NCBI GenBank assembly: GCA_029866125.1 | Contig: JARWZZ010000012.1 | Location: forward strand, 1-64,000 | DNA: 64,000 bases | Source of the DNA: Limnobacter sp. | GTDB lineage: Bacteria > Pseudomonadota > Gammaproteobacteria > Burkholderiales > Burkholderiaceae_B | Direction: 5' to 3' | In this document: one piece after another, positions 33,486-42,176 of the stretch | Numbering within the stretch: the stretch's first letter is position 1 | Layout: the number at the start of each line of letters is the position of its first letter | Made by a program: the position numbers and the translations under genes | The notes under the pieces: model-generated | Databases searched by the model: none | Told to the model about the DNA's origin: nothing | The model's input: the letters and a program-made list of their open reading frames with translations, nothing else

Positions 33486-34615
33486 CAGCTTTTGCGCCAT
33501 ACCTTGCGGTTAACGAAGTCCGTATAGCTCTGAATGATACGTACCATCTTGTCAGATACATTGTTGGGAACGTAGTCAGTTACCAAGTGTAATCCTCGAT
33601 TGTTACCTCTAGGTTGAGTGTGTAAGATGCTCAATCCTTGTAGAACACGGTCAATATTCAACCCTACAAACATCACAGACCCTTCTTCAAACCCCTCGGG
33701 GCGCTCGTGTACTTCGCGTAAGTTCAGCGCAGGAAAGTTAAGGATCGACGATTCCTCTGTAATCGTACCGCTATCGGATAACACCGCTCGTGCTTGAGTT
33801 TGTAGCTTCACGTAATCTAAAAAACCAAACGGCTTCAAAAACTGTACCAACGGGTGTGCGGTCAAACCAAGCGCATCCATTCGCTTACGGGTTCGGGGAT
33901 GCGTTGAAAAAATTACTGGCTCTTGGTAACGCTCAGCGAGCGTATTCAGAATATCAAAGAGCTTTCGCAGATTCTCAGGAGAGTCAACGTTTTCCTCACG
34001 ATGCGAACTCACCAAAAAGTAGTGTTGATAGGACAGCCCGAGCCTTATTAGCACCTCTGAAGCCTCAATATCGGGTAGGTAATACTCTAAAACTTCGCTC
34101 ATAGGGCTGCCCGTCTTAATTACTTGGTCAGGCGGTAAGCCCTCACTCAATAGGTAGTCGCGGGCAATGTCGCTATAGGGCAAATGAATGTCCGCAGTGT
34201 GGTCAACAATACGGCGATTAATTTCCTCTGGAACCCTGAAATCAAAGCAGCGATTTCCCGCCTCCATGTGGAAGATGGGTATCTTGCGGCGCTTAGCTGA
34301 TATAGCTGCCAATGCACTATTGGTGTCACCAAGTAAAAGCAATGCGTCGGGCTGGTATTGTTCGAAAACCCTGTCGGCGGCAATAATCACCTGGCCTATG
34401 GTTTCGGCTGCGCTTGCTCCAGCAGCCTCAAGGAATGCGTCGGGTTTGCGTATACCGAGATCACTGAAGAAGACTTCGTTTAACTCGTAGTCGTAGTTTT
34501 GTCCGGTGTGCACCAGGACGTGGTCGTAATACTGATCCAGCTTGAAAATCGTGCGCGACAGTCGAATGATCTCGGGCCGGGTTCCGACAATGGTCATCAC
34601 TTTGAGTTTATGCAT
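33485..34615 (-). CDS. wecB: Non-hydrolysing UDP-sugar 2-epimerase (WecB/FnlC/QnlB family)
   Basis: A 376-residue epimerase of the WecB fold. VMTIVGTRPEIIRL (about 6-19), HTGQNYDYELNEVFF, ALLLLGDTNSALAAISAKR (about 93-111), HMEAGNRCFDFRVPEEINRRIVDH (about 117-140, shorter quotes intended) and SDSGTITEESS (about 276) are the family signature with the catalytic Asp/Glu/His. The FnlC/WbjD/QnlB subfamily inverts C2 of UDP-6-deoxy-L-talose-type sugars; the neighbours (FnlA-like dehydratase and RmlD-like reductase) place it there, rather than in ManNAc synthesis. It overlaps the dehydratase gene by 8 bp. Product: UDP-L-QuiNAc or UDP-L-FucNAc. Confidence 0.88.
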   Translation of the reverse strand: MHKLKVMTIVGTRPEIIRLSRTIFKLDQYYDHVLVHTGQNYDYELNEVFFSDLGIRKPDAFLEAAGASAAETIGQVIIAADRVFEQYQPDALLLLGDTNSALAAISAKRRKIPIFHMEAGNRCFDFRVPEEINRRIVDHTADIHLPYSDIARDYLLSEGLPPDQVIKTGSPMSEVLEYYLPDIEASEVLIRLGLSYQHYFLVSSHREENVDSPENLRKLFDILNTLAERYQEPVIFSTHPRTRKRMDALGLTAHPLVQFLKPFGFLDYVKLQTQARAVLSDSGTITEESSILNFPALNLREVHERPEGFEEGSVMFVGLNIDRVLQGLSILHTQPRGNNRGLHLVTDYVPNNVSDKMVRIIQSYTDFVNRKVWRKS

Positions 34616-35618
34616 TCAAAGCCTCACGAATGATCTCTAGTTTCATCAGGGTCTCCTTAATACCCTCAACATCTAGACGATACGTGTTGTGCGAGGTGTA
34701 ATCGTCAAAGTTGGGGATTGCTACCTCGCCCTGGACGAAGAATTTCGCATAATTCAGATCGCGTGAATCAGCAGGAACCCTGTAATAATTGCTCAAATCA
34801 TCCGCCCGTGACATCTCCTCGCGAGACAGCAGCGATTCGTATAGCTTTTCTCCATGGCGCGTACCAATAATTTTTATTTCGTTGTCGCAATTTAGTATTT
34901 CCTTCATTGCTTGGGCTAGATCACCGACAGTCGAAGCCGGAGCTTTTTGGACAAAAATATCACCCGGCTGCGCGTGTTCGAAAGCGTATAGAACTAAATC
35001 AACCGATTCTTCAAGCGACATTAGGAAGCGGGTCATATTCGGATCTGTAATAGTCAGCGCCTTGCCAGATTTTAACTGATCTAAGAATAATGGAATCACT
35101 GAACCGCGCGAAGCCATCACGTTACCGTAACGTGTTGCGCACAGCACTGTTTTACCAGGACCGCACAAGCGCGACTTGGCAACCATAACCTTCTCCATCA
35201 TCGCTTTAGAAATGCCCATTGCATTGATCGGATAGACCGCCTTGTCAGTACTAAGTACAACACAACGCTTCACACCATTCGAAATCGCTGCACGCATGAC
35301 GTTTTCTGCACCTTGTACGTTGGTGCGTACTGCCTCCATCGGGTAAAACTCGCAGGAAGGTACCTGCTTAAGCGCAGCAGCGTGGAACACATAGTCTACA
35401 CCTTTCAACGCGTCGTCAATGCTGTCGTAGTTGCGTACATCGCCTATGTAGAACTTAACTTTGTCATTCTTCAGGGAAAGTCGCATATCTTCTTGCTTCT
35501 TCTCGTCTCGGCTAAAGATACGAATCTCAGCGAAATCTGAGGCAAGGAAACGCCGCAGCACCGCATTGCCGAACGATCCTGTTCCTCCCGTAATAAGCAA
35601 AACCTTATCTTTAAACAT
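34608..35618 (-). CDS. fnlA: UDP-GlcNAc 4,6-dehydratase/5-epimerase (FnlA/WbjB/CapE-like)
   Basis: A 336-residue short-chain dehydrogenase. The NAD-binding loop is TGGTGSFG (10-17), DVFHAAALKQVP is the nucleotide-sugar part, and STDKAVYPINAMGISKAMMEK carries the Met-Lys that replaces the usual Tyr-Lys in this dehydratase family. CapE/FnlA/WbjB converts UDP-GlcNAc to UDP-2-acetamido-2,6-dideoxy-beta-L-arabino-hexos-4-ulose, the first step to UDP-L-FucNAc and UDP-L-QuiNAc. It lies between the RmlD-like reductase (32 bp upstream) and the 2-epimerase (8-bp overlap downstream), a complete three-enzyme set. Confidence 0.9.
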   Translation of the reverse strand: MFKDKVLLITGGTGSFGNAVLRRFLASDFAEIRIFSRDEKKQEDMRLSLKNDKVKFYIGDVRNYDSIDDALKGVDYVFHAAALKQVPSCEFYPMEAVRTNVQGAENVMRAAISNGVKRCVVLSTDKAVYPINAMGISKAMMEKVMVAKSRLCGPGKTVLCATRYGNVMASRGSVIPLFLDQLKSGKALTITDPNMTRFLMSLEESVDLVLYAFEHAQPGDIFVQKAPASTVGDLAQAMKEILNCDNEIKIIGTRHGEKLYESLLSREEMSRADDLSNYYRVPADSRDLNYAKFFVQGEVAIPNFDDYTSHNTYRLDVEGIKETLMKLEIIREALNA

Positions 35619-35649
35619 ATTCTCAAACCTTTATTATCGAAATGGCTAA

Positions 35650-36540
35650 TTAGCCGAATTCATGCATGTCGCTAATTAGTGTGGGCCATGGCTTTGGTAT
35701 AAAGCCGGTAGCCCGCCTAAAGCGGGTCGAATCCAATGAGCGGTCTATGATTAGCTCCTCATCAGGATTTATTCCAATCGATTTACCATAGGTACTGGCG
35801 ACCAACTCTAGCAGCTCAAATTTATTGATAGGTGCCGCTGAAAGGTGATAGAGCCCATGAAGCTGGGGATGGGGAATGACGTAGTCGCGAATGACGCGCG
35901 CAACTTCTACCGTCGGGAGTCCAGAGAAAATTGCACGTTTGAAGCCTTTAACTTCGCCTTCTTGCGAAAGGAACCAATTTACTAGACTACGCGCACCATT
36001 AAGTTCGTGACCGATGATGGAAGTCCTCAGCGTGATAGCGTGTGGGAAGTCCACCTCCCCTATGTATTTGCTGCGTCCATATAGATCGGTAGCATCGGCT
36101 GTATCAGATTCGGTATACATGCCTTTAGCGCCGGAGAAAACGCAATCGGTGCTCAGGTGGACCAAGCGCGCGCGCGCAACTTCGCACAGTCGGGCAAGCC
36201 GATGCGGTAACAGTGTATTGATAGGAATGGCAATCAAAGCGTCATTAGCCTCAGCAAGCTGCTTAACTAAGCCGATACAATTAATGACGATATCAGGACG
36301 GGTCTTGGTAAACAAGTTTACCAAGCTATCCATATTTTCCACATCAACTCCACAGACCACATGTTGAGACAGATACGGAGGCAGTAATTTAAGTGCTCGA
36401 GACGATCTAGCAGAGCCAAACGCAACGAAGCCCGCACTCTGAGCGAAGAAGCGTAACATTGTATTACCAAGCATTCCAGTGGCTCCGAGTATCAACACCC
36501 GAGTGTTTGTTTTCTTCGCAGGATAAGTGATATCACACAT
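35650..36540 (-). CDS. RmlD-like NDP-4-keto-sugar reductase (QnlA/WbvR-like)
   Basis: A 296-residue extended SDR. The glycine loop GATGMLGNTMLRFF (about 19-32), the INCIGLVKQ segment, HLSTDCVFSG (about 146-155) and the YGRSK active-site Tyr/Lys (about 173-177) are present. This is the short RmlD-like reductase, without the cupin domain of the CapF/FnlB-type reductase. With FnlA and a 2-epimerase, the short type marks the UDP-L-QuiNAc branch (qnlA/wbvR) rather than the UDP-L-FucNAc branch. The specificity is inferred from architecture and context. The glycosyltransferase gene at 36548 lies 7 bp upstream, so they share a transcript. Confidence 0.82.
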   Translation of the reverse strand: MCDITYPAKKTNTRVLILGATGMLGNTMLRFFAQSAGFVAFGSARSSRALKLLPPYLSQHVVCGVDVENMDSLVNLFTKTRPDIVINCIGLVKQLAEANDALIAIPINTLLPHRLARLCEVARARLVHLSTDCVFSGAKGMYTESDTADATDLYGRSKYIGEVDFPHAITLRTSIIGHELNGARSLVNWFLSQEGEVKGFKRAIFSGLPTVEVARVIRDYVIPHPQLHGLYHLSAAPINKFELLELVASTYGKSIGINPDEELIIDRSLDSTRFRRATGFIPKPWPTLISDMHEFG

Positions 36541-36547
36541 TTGATGT

Positions 36548-37714
36548 TTATTTTTCCGTCAAATTAATAGCTTCAGGTTTAGGATTTGACTGATCCAGCA
36601 ACCATTTACTCACTTCCAGTCCTGTGGTACCAACTTTCGACCAAGCATACTTGTTGATAACAAGATTACGGCCACGAATTCCCATTGCCTGCAATTCATC
36701 AGAAGTACAAGCCATCGCTGCATTTAAAGCATCTGTTACACCGCGAACACCCGGTGTAACCCACCATCCACATCGATGCTCTACCAAATCGCTCCATGGT
36801 GCGCCTTTGGTGGTTATCACAGGCAGTCCATTAGCTAATGCCTCGGCAACGACAATGCCAAAATTTTCAGAATAAGTTGGCAAAACAAAAAGTGTAGCAG
36901 TATCAAAACAAGACTGCTTGCGCTTGCCGTCAACGAAGCCTGTAAACTCAAAGTCCGATTTAAGCCCTTTCACCTTAATTAATGCTTCTACGCTTTCGCG
37001 ATGACCTTCCTCGTCACCCCCAGCAATTACAATCTTCCATCCCGGCTGCCGAGAAACAGACCAAGCTTCAACTAAATCTAACAACCCTTTTATCGGATGT
37101 AATCTCGAGAGGAACAGAATTGTCTTAACTCTCTTTGGTAAAATGGGCTTAGATAGAGGCTTTACGTCAACACCATTAGGTATAACCGCAATAGGTTGAA
37201 GGTAACCCAGGTTACGTATACTTTGCGCCTCTTGATTAGCTGTTGCGACAAACATGGAAGCTGACTTAAGGACCGCCCCCTGGTAGGTCTTCAGAGCGAG
37301 GAATTTTTTATGCCTTTTATAGCAAAGCGCCCATGGCTCAAGACAACCGTGTGGTGAAATAATATATGGAATTCGTTTAATAAGGGCTACAAGTGCAGCG
37401 ACTGCCAAGTAGGGGGACCACATGCCATGAAGATGAATTAGTTCAATATTTTTTTGTTCACACAGCTGTTTAATGAAGTGATATTGACTAAACAACTCAT
37501 GTAGCAGACTTTTTCGAGTAGGTGCCGATTCTAATGCTATCGTTTCCAATTCTTTCGAAACGCAATGACTGCCATTTGAAATTTTTTTCGCAAGTAAGAT
37601 GACTGAACAACCAGCCTCCGAGATTGACTCTGCGTAACGCAATGCCGCAAGACCCTCACCGCCGGCTGTTACTGATGTATTCGATACTAGATGAAGTTGT
37701 CTTTTATTGTGCAC
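36548..37714 (-). CDS. Family 4 glycosyltransferase
   Basis: A 388-residue GT-B glycosyltransferase. The N-terminal half has HLVSNTSVTAGGEGLAALRYAESI and HLHGMWSPYLAVAALVALIKR. The C-terminal GT1-type domain has ILFLSRLHPIKGLLDLVEAW (about 195-214), FEFTGFVDG, and LFVLPTYSENFGIVVAEALANG (about 277-298) with the donor-binding E-x7-E glutamates. It is retaining by family. The sugar is not predictable. It heads the UDP-L-QuiNAc block and follows a 568-bp AT-rich gap, so it may have its own promoter. Confidence 0.88.
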   Translation of the reverse strand: MHNKRQLHLVSNTSVTAGGEGLAALRYAESISEAGCSVILLAKKISNGSHCVSKELETIALESAPTRKSLLHELFSQYHFIKQLCEQKNIELIHLHGMWSPYLAVAALVALIKRIPYIISPHGCLEPWALCYKRHKKFLALKTYQGAVLKSASMFVATANQEAQSIRNLGYLQPIAVIPNGVDVKPLSKPILPKRVKTILFLSRLHPIKGLLDLVEAWSVSRQPGWKIVIAGGDEEGHRESVEALIKVKGLKSDFEFTGFVDGKRKQSCFDTATLFVLPTYSENFGIVVAEALANGLPVITTKGAPWSDLVEHRCGWWVTPGVRGVTDALNAAMACTSDELQAMGIRGRNLVINKYAWSKVGTTGLEVSKWLLDQSNPKPEAINLTEK

Positions 37715-38282
37715 GATTTTGACGCGGAAAATGTATTGAATTTGATGCCGGACTAGTCGGATAAAAAAATGTCTGAAATTGCTAATTATTATAACTATAC
37801 GGCAGATCTTTCAAAATATTGTTCAATTGAGTGTAGGTTATACTCCATTTTTCTTGTTAATTAGTTGGTATAGAGTTTTTCATTTTAGGTTTCTTGGTCT
37901 ACGTGTGATGCTTGGAATTCAACGGTTCGAGATCCGCTAGTGGGGTTCTTAGATTTCATTTTAGTTGAAAATATAATATAAATCGCGGTAATTATGTTTA
38001 TCAGAGAGTGAGCTGTGTTGGCCTTACATCTAAGCTGGATTCGGAAAATTTAGTTTTCGGTGCTTTCTACATTTTTTCTTTTCACAACTTTCTGCTAGAA
38101 AATTTTGGTAAAATAAGATCAATTTTCCAGAATTTTTATTAAATCTAAGTGATATTCGGGGCTTGATTGTTAGTCCATATGCGGTTGACAAAAAGGATTT
38201 TCAGTTAATTATTTAATTTGCTTTTTAAATCACTGTTTAAAATTCAATATTGATAATTTGTTGTCGTGCAGTGGGTAGGTAA
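37715..38282. other. AT-rich gap inside the polysaccharide locus (568 bp)
   Basis: This is the longest gap in the leftward locus and is strongly AT-rich. I see no gene, no RNA and no clear hairpin with a T-run. It lies between the flippase gene and the family 4 glycosyltransferase, both leftward, so an internal promoter or the remains of a lost gene are the likely contents. Neither is proved. Confidence 0.6.
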
Positions 38283-39536
38283 TTATTTTGAGTCGATTAA
38301 ATGGGGGGATTTCAAATATCGCTGTCGTACTAAAATTTGAACAAAAAAGCCTCCAGTCAGAATGCTTGAAATAAATATATGATTGTTGGAGAAAAGTTTG
38401 GCGTACATAAATAAAGATAAAAGTGTGCAGGTGTATATAGAAATAGTAATTAGCATTGAAGAGTAAATGCGACCAACTCTCGCATAATCCGGTGAGACCA
38501 CATACATTACGTTACTGGAAGCGACTCCAACCAGTGCCGCAATTGAAAACCAAACATCTACATCGAATTTTCCTTCTAGGAGACCCAGCGATACTGTGAA
38601 CTGTAAACTCAAAATCAGAATAGTGCCGGTACCTAGAACTTTCAACATGAAAGTGGTAAGCCCAGGTATTTCGAGGGATCCCTTCTTTTCGATGCAAGAG
38701 TGTAACTGAAGAACTGTAGTTCTAAATCTGGCAATGGTAGGAAGAAACAGGACCGAAACAGCTGCTTGAATTAGCGAAGTTAGAAGCGCGTAACCACCCA
38801 GTGTAGAAAGTCCTACGGTGCGTTCTAATATGATTCTCTCAAATAAAGGGTAGAAATATGAAATTGCACTCTGCGCAATGGCTCCCCGTGTTTGACGGAT
38901 TGCAGCGATCGTAGTTCGAATATTGTTGCTGAGCTCAAAGTTTGGTATTGTTCCATTGAAAAACGATCTTGCATAGAAGTATTCGAATAGAAGGAGTGCT
39001 GTGTTAAAAAGTCCAAATGCTAAAAAAAATTCCCATGTGACGATCTTTTCGCAAGAAGCCAGGCTAATAAGTGCGGATAGTACCAAGCTAATAGCTCTAT
39101 ACAGATCTCTAAAGACTACGCTATTTACTTTACTAATGTTGGTTAAATAGCGACCATATTCATTTACGACTACCTCTGAATTTAAATAATAGAAGAATGC
39201 AACATATATTTTAAAGTCACGCTCCCCTGACCACCAAAGAAAACTTACTAGGATTGGACTTCCGAATGTAGTATTGAGAATTAGTGCTGTTGTTAGTAGT
39301 CCAATGAAATGCTGAAAAATTAAAGACTGAGATGGGTCTTGTACATAAGCCTTGGAAAAGAAAAGATTTATTTCACATGTGGTTGAAAAGATAATTAGTG
39401 CAATTGCAGCGGTATACAAATAATATCGCCCCAATTCTTCCTGATTTGCAATGGCTAGTACCAAAACTGGCAGCAGGAACCTAATTCCGACGGTTCCGGC
39501 TCTGATGGCAATGCCTAGATCAAGGTACTTCAGCAT
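38283..39536 (-). CDS. Wzx-like polysaccharide flippase
   Basis: A 417-residue integral membrane protein with about twelve hydrophobic helices and few polar residues between, the layout of Wzx/MATE-type flippases. ISLVLSALISLASCEKI and RQTRGAIAQSAISYFYPLFERI (helix 7 region) resemble the Wzx internal repeat, and the R/K-rich cytoplasmic loops fit. It would turn undecaprenyl-linked repeat units to the periplasmic face. The gene is AT-rich, unlike the flanking genes. Sequence identity within this family is always low, so the call rests on topology and context, with the neighbouring Wzy-like polymerase. Confidence 0.75.
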   Translation of the reverse strand: MLKYLDLGIAIRAGTVGIRFLLPVLVLAIANQEELGRYYLYTAAIALIIFSTTCEINLFFSKAYVQDPSQSLIFQHFIGLLTTALILNTTFGSPILVSFLWWSGERDFKIYVAFFYYLNSEVVVNEYGRYLTNISKVNSVVFRDLYRAISLVLSALISLASCEKIVTWEFFLAFGLFNTALLLFEYFYARSFFNGTIPNFELSNNIRTTIAAIRQTRGAIAQSAISYFYPLFERIILERTVGLSTLGGYALLTSLIQAAVSVLFLPTIARFRTTVLQLHSCIEKKGSLEIPGLTTFMLKVLGTGTILILSLQFTVSLGLLEGKFDVDVWFSIAALVGVASSNVMYVVSPDYARVGRIYSSMLITISIYTCTLLSLFMYAKLFSNNHIFISSILTGGFFVQILVRQRYLKSPHLIDSK

Positions 39537-39586
39537 CTTTTGCAGGCTGAGAAATTACTATACTCGCTGTTTCACATTTAGAGTGA

Positions 39587-40909
39587 CTAGTTGAAATGAG
39601 TCAGTTCTCGCAGATTAAGATTTATATCTTTGTCGAGCCCCCCTGTGCCAAGCCTCTCAAGTAGCAACTCCCGTGAAACAGGTTGAGTTTGACTTCCCAA
39701 TAATGCTAATCGAAGATCATCGACTGATTCCACAAATGGTAAAGCTCCCGGAAAGTATTCGAAAAAGTGAACGCATGTGATCTCAATTCTTTTGAAGAGC
39801 AAAATTGCATCTTCATCAATCCTTTCGCTCTGAGGTAGGTAGAAATGAATGATCGGCGTTCCATGCAGAAAAGCTTCAACCGTGAATGTGGTTCCGATGC
39901 TTAGGAAAACATCACAGGAACTCAGGTATTGATGCTTTTCTAGATGTGATCCGAATCGTATAGTTTCACGCCCATCTCCGTATCGGTCAATCGCAGGTGA
40001 ATCAATCCCTAATACCACTACTGACTCTTCAGTTCTTTTGGAAACGAGCAGTTGTGGGTCCACAGTAGGGTATGGTCGGTAAAGAATTCTGTGATTGACA
40101 CCTTTGCTTTTGAGTTCGGCAGAAAGGTTGCAAATGTAACTGTACTCTGCGAATGTAATGATTGGATCTCCAAAAGCAGCGGCATATCCCACATCGATGG
40201 ACTCCCTTCGGTCTTTGATTGCGGCCTCATTAGTGCAGGTAAATTGCCAGAATTTCCTGAATTGGTTGGGTCCCCAATGGATAAAAGTCCTACCTTCCAA
40301 TCGTTGAGACTTTTCGATGGATCGATCCATGTGCGCGCTCCATGTAAGATAGCAGTCTGCAGTTGAATCGAACTGAACGTAGTATGGGTTGTCCCAAGAT
40401 CGAACATTGGCTATCAGTTGAGCCCCTGACTTTCGCATCTTGGTTAAGAACCATATGAATTCAGTTACATTGATGAACAGTGAGTTGTAAATTACTATGT
40501 CTTCAGAGGTCCCCTTATGCTTGTAAAAGAAGGCGACACACCTAAATGGAAAGAGCGCAAGTGTCGAATACTGAGGTAGAAATTTGTTTATGCCGGGAGT
40601 AGTCTTTATTGCCCAGAGAATACTAAAAACCTTTGCGAGAAATTTCGATTTTCTATATATGTTTAACTCTGGAAACCTAATTCCAATAGGATTGTTTGGC
40701 ACTCTAGCGAATACTATACAACTCCTTAACCAGAGTTGGATTGACTTTTTGAACCACCCTGGCGCGTTCAGCTTGAGCAGACTTTCACTGGACGAAAAGC
40801 ATGTTTTTGAACTACAAACTACAGTGACATTCGCTATAGGCTCAAGTCTACGAATTTCCTCTAAATCAACTGGATTGTGCGGTTCGTTGGTGCAATAAAA
40901 AATTTTCAT
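39587..40909 (-). CDS. Putative glycosyltransferase of the polysaccharide locus
   Basis: A 440-residue protein that I cannot place in a known family. The C-terminal half has a GT-B-like donor segment: CDVFLSIGTTFTVEAFLHGTPIIHF (split across about residues 334-358), in which the SxGTTxxxEA pattern resembles the nucleotide-sugar loop of many GT-B enzymes. WIDPSK-like and aromatic segments before it are not diagnostic. No membrane helix is clear. The start overlaps the polymerase gene by 44 bp, which is unusual and hints at coupled expression. A role as the legionaminic acid transferase is possible, since no other gene for this step is recognisable; that is inference only. Confidence 0.65.
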   Translation of the reverse strand: MKIFYCTNEPHNPVDLEEIRRLEPIANVTVVCSSKTCFSSSESLLKLNAPGWFKKSIQLWLRSCIVFARVPNNPIGIRFPELNIYRKSKFLAKVFSILWAIKTTPGINKFLPQYSTLALFPFRCVAFFYKHKGTSEDIVIYNSLFINVTEFIWFLTKMRKSGAQLIANVRSWDNPYYVQFDSTADCYLTWSAHMDRSIEKSQRLEGRTFIHWGPNQFRKFWQFTCTNEAAIKDRRESIDVGYAAAFGDPIITFAEYSYICNLSAELKSKGVNHRILYRPYPTVDPQLLVSKRTEESVVVLGIDSPAIDRYGDGRETIRFGSHLEKHQYLSSCDVFLSIGTTFTVEAFLHGTPIIHFYLPQSERIDEDAILLFKRIEITCVHFFEYFPGALPFVESVDDLRLALLGSQTQPVSRELLLERLGTGGLDKDINLNLRELTHFN

Positions 40910-42074
40910 TGAATTTCCTGGGTGTATCTCTAATGGTGGTCGGAAATACTTTATTTAATCGAATATTCGAAAGTCCATAGAATAGAATCATCGGACCTAC
41001 AGGTGTGATGTTGAATAACTGTATTTCAAATAGACCAGCAATTAAAGCTGCTGCAACGCCTATATGAATACGCAATACTGTGGAATTTAGTTTAAATGCA
41101 AATAAATTACGGATAAAGGTCATGAAGAACATCAGCAGAAAAGCTGGGCCACATGAGTAGATAAGCTCAACATACAAGGAGTCTAGTTTGCTGACTGACA
41201 TGCCGAAAATGGAATTTGCATTGTATGCTGCCGCATCGAGCGCTACTGTAACTCTATATGAAGTAATGATGTCAAGAGGAGTGCCTGAATAGTCACTAAG
41301 CACCTCTGGATACATAGTTATACCAAGATAGAAATAAATTCCGACAATCATTGCAGTGAGTGCAATTAAACTCAGCACAATATGAAACGGTCTCATTAGT
41401 CGTGGAAACTTCAAGTCGCAAATAGTTGCCAACATAAGAAATGTTCCCAAAGCCAAATATGTGCGGCTGTATACACTGGAGTAAAATAGGAAAATGAGTA
41501 CACCCAAAGCGACGAACATTTTTTTGGGTCTTGCACATATGAAGTAAATCAAGGCACTAATGTAAACAAAGTAGGGTGCATTGTTTGGATTAAAGAAGCC
41601 TGCCGATTTTTTAATCCACATCTCGTGGGCGGAAAACTCTACAGACTGAATAATTTGTAGATTTGCTAAGATAGAAATCAAGAGAACCGACAGTAGTGCA
41701 CCGTCTGCATACCGCTCGATCGATGCTAATCCACCTGCGCTCACAAAAAGCGCTGTTGCCAATAAAAGCACTGGTATCTTGATAAGTATGTCTAAATTGT
41801 CTAAATTTAAATTCAGAATTAAAAATAAAATGATAAGGGTTGATGATATCAGGAAGTATGGCCTGATTAAAAACCGGCGTGAGTGGGTATTGGTTGATAG
41901 TGAAGAAATCACTCCCAAGACAAATAACATCACAGTCAACGCAGTGATTTGATCTTTAAGGTTTTGGAGAAAAACTGTCTGACTGAAAACATAAAGAACC
42001 GCGGCAAGAAACATGAATGGGCTTCCTCGATCCGCCTTTGGAGTTTGAACCGATAGCCCTAGATTGAAAATCAT
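40866..42074 (-). CDS. Wzy-like O-antigen/EPS polymerase
   Basis: A 402-residue integral membrane protein with about eleven helices and one long periplasmic loop (about 255-300) between late helices, as in Wzy polymerases. Locus position between a flippase-side gene and sugar-modifying genes fits. Wzy proteins share almost no sequence, so the call is by topology and context. The 3' end overlaps the next gene by 44 bp. The region is AT-rich. The enzyme would join undecaprenyl-linked repeats in the periplasm under control of the Wzz protein. Confidence 0.72.
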   Translation of the reverse strand: MIFNLGLSVQTPKADRGSPFMFLAAVLYVFSQTVFLQNLKDQITALTVMLFVLGVISSLSTNTHSRRFLIRPYFLISSTLIILFLILNLNLDNLDILIKIPVLLLATALFVSAGGLASIERYADGALLSVLLISILANLQIIQSVEFSAHEMWIKKSAGFFNPNNAPYFVYISALIYFICARPKKMFVALGVLIFLFYSSVYSRTYLALGTFLMLATICDLKFPRLMRPFHIVLSLIALTAMIVGIYFYLGITMYPEVLSDYSGTPLDIITSYRVTVALDAAAYNANSIFGMSVSKLDSLYVELIYSCGPAFLLMFFMTFIRNLFAFKLNSTVLRIHIGVAAALIAGLFEIQLFNITPVGPMILFYGLSNIRLNKVFPTTIRDTPRKFNENFLLHQRTAQSS

Positions 42075-42176
42075 CTTCTGTTACTCATAGATGTTGAGAA
42101 GATATGTGGGCTGAATTTGGATAATTTTTTCTAATTTTAGGATTGTTTTCATTGTTGCAGCTGTTTCATTACTCTT

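Noticed and set aside
33485..34615. WecB as ManNAc-forming enzyme for common antigen
   Set aside because: No wecC is present and the FnlA-type dehydratase and RmlD-like reductase are directly linked, so the substrate is more likely the L-talose-type UDP-sugar.
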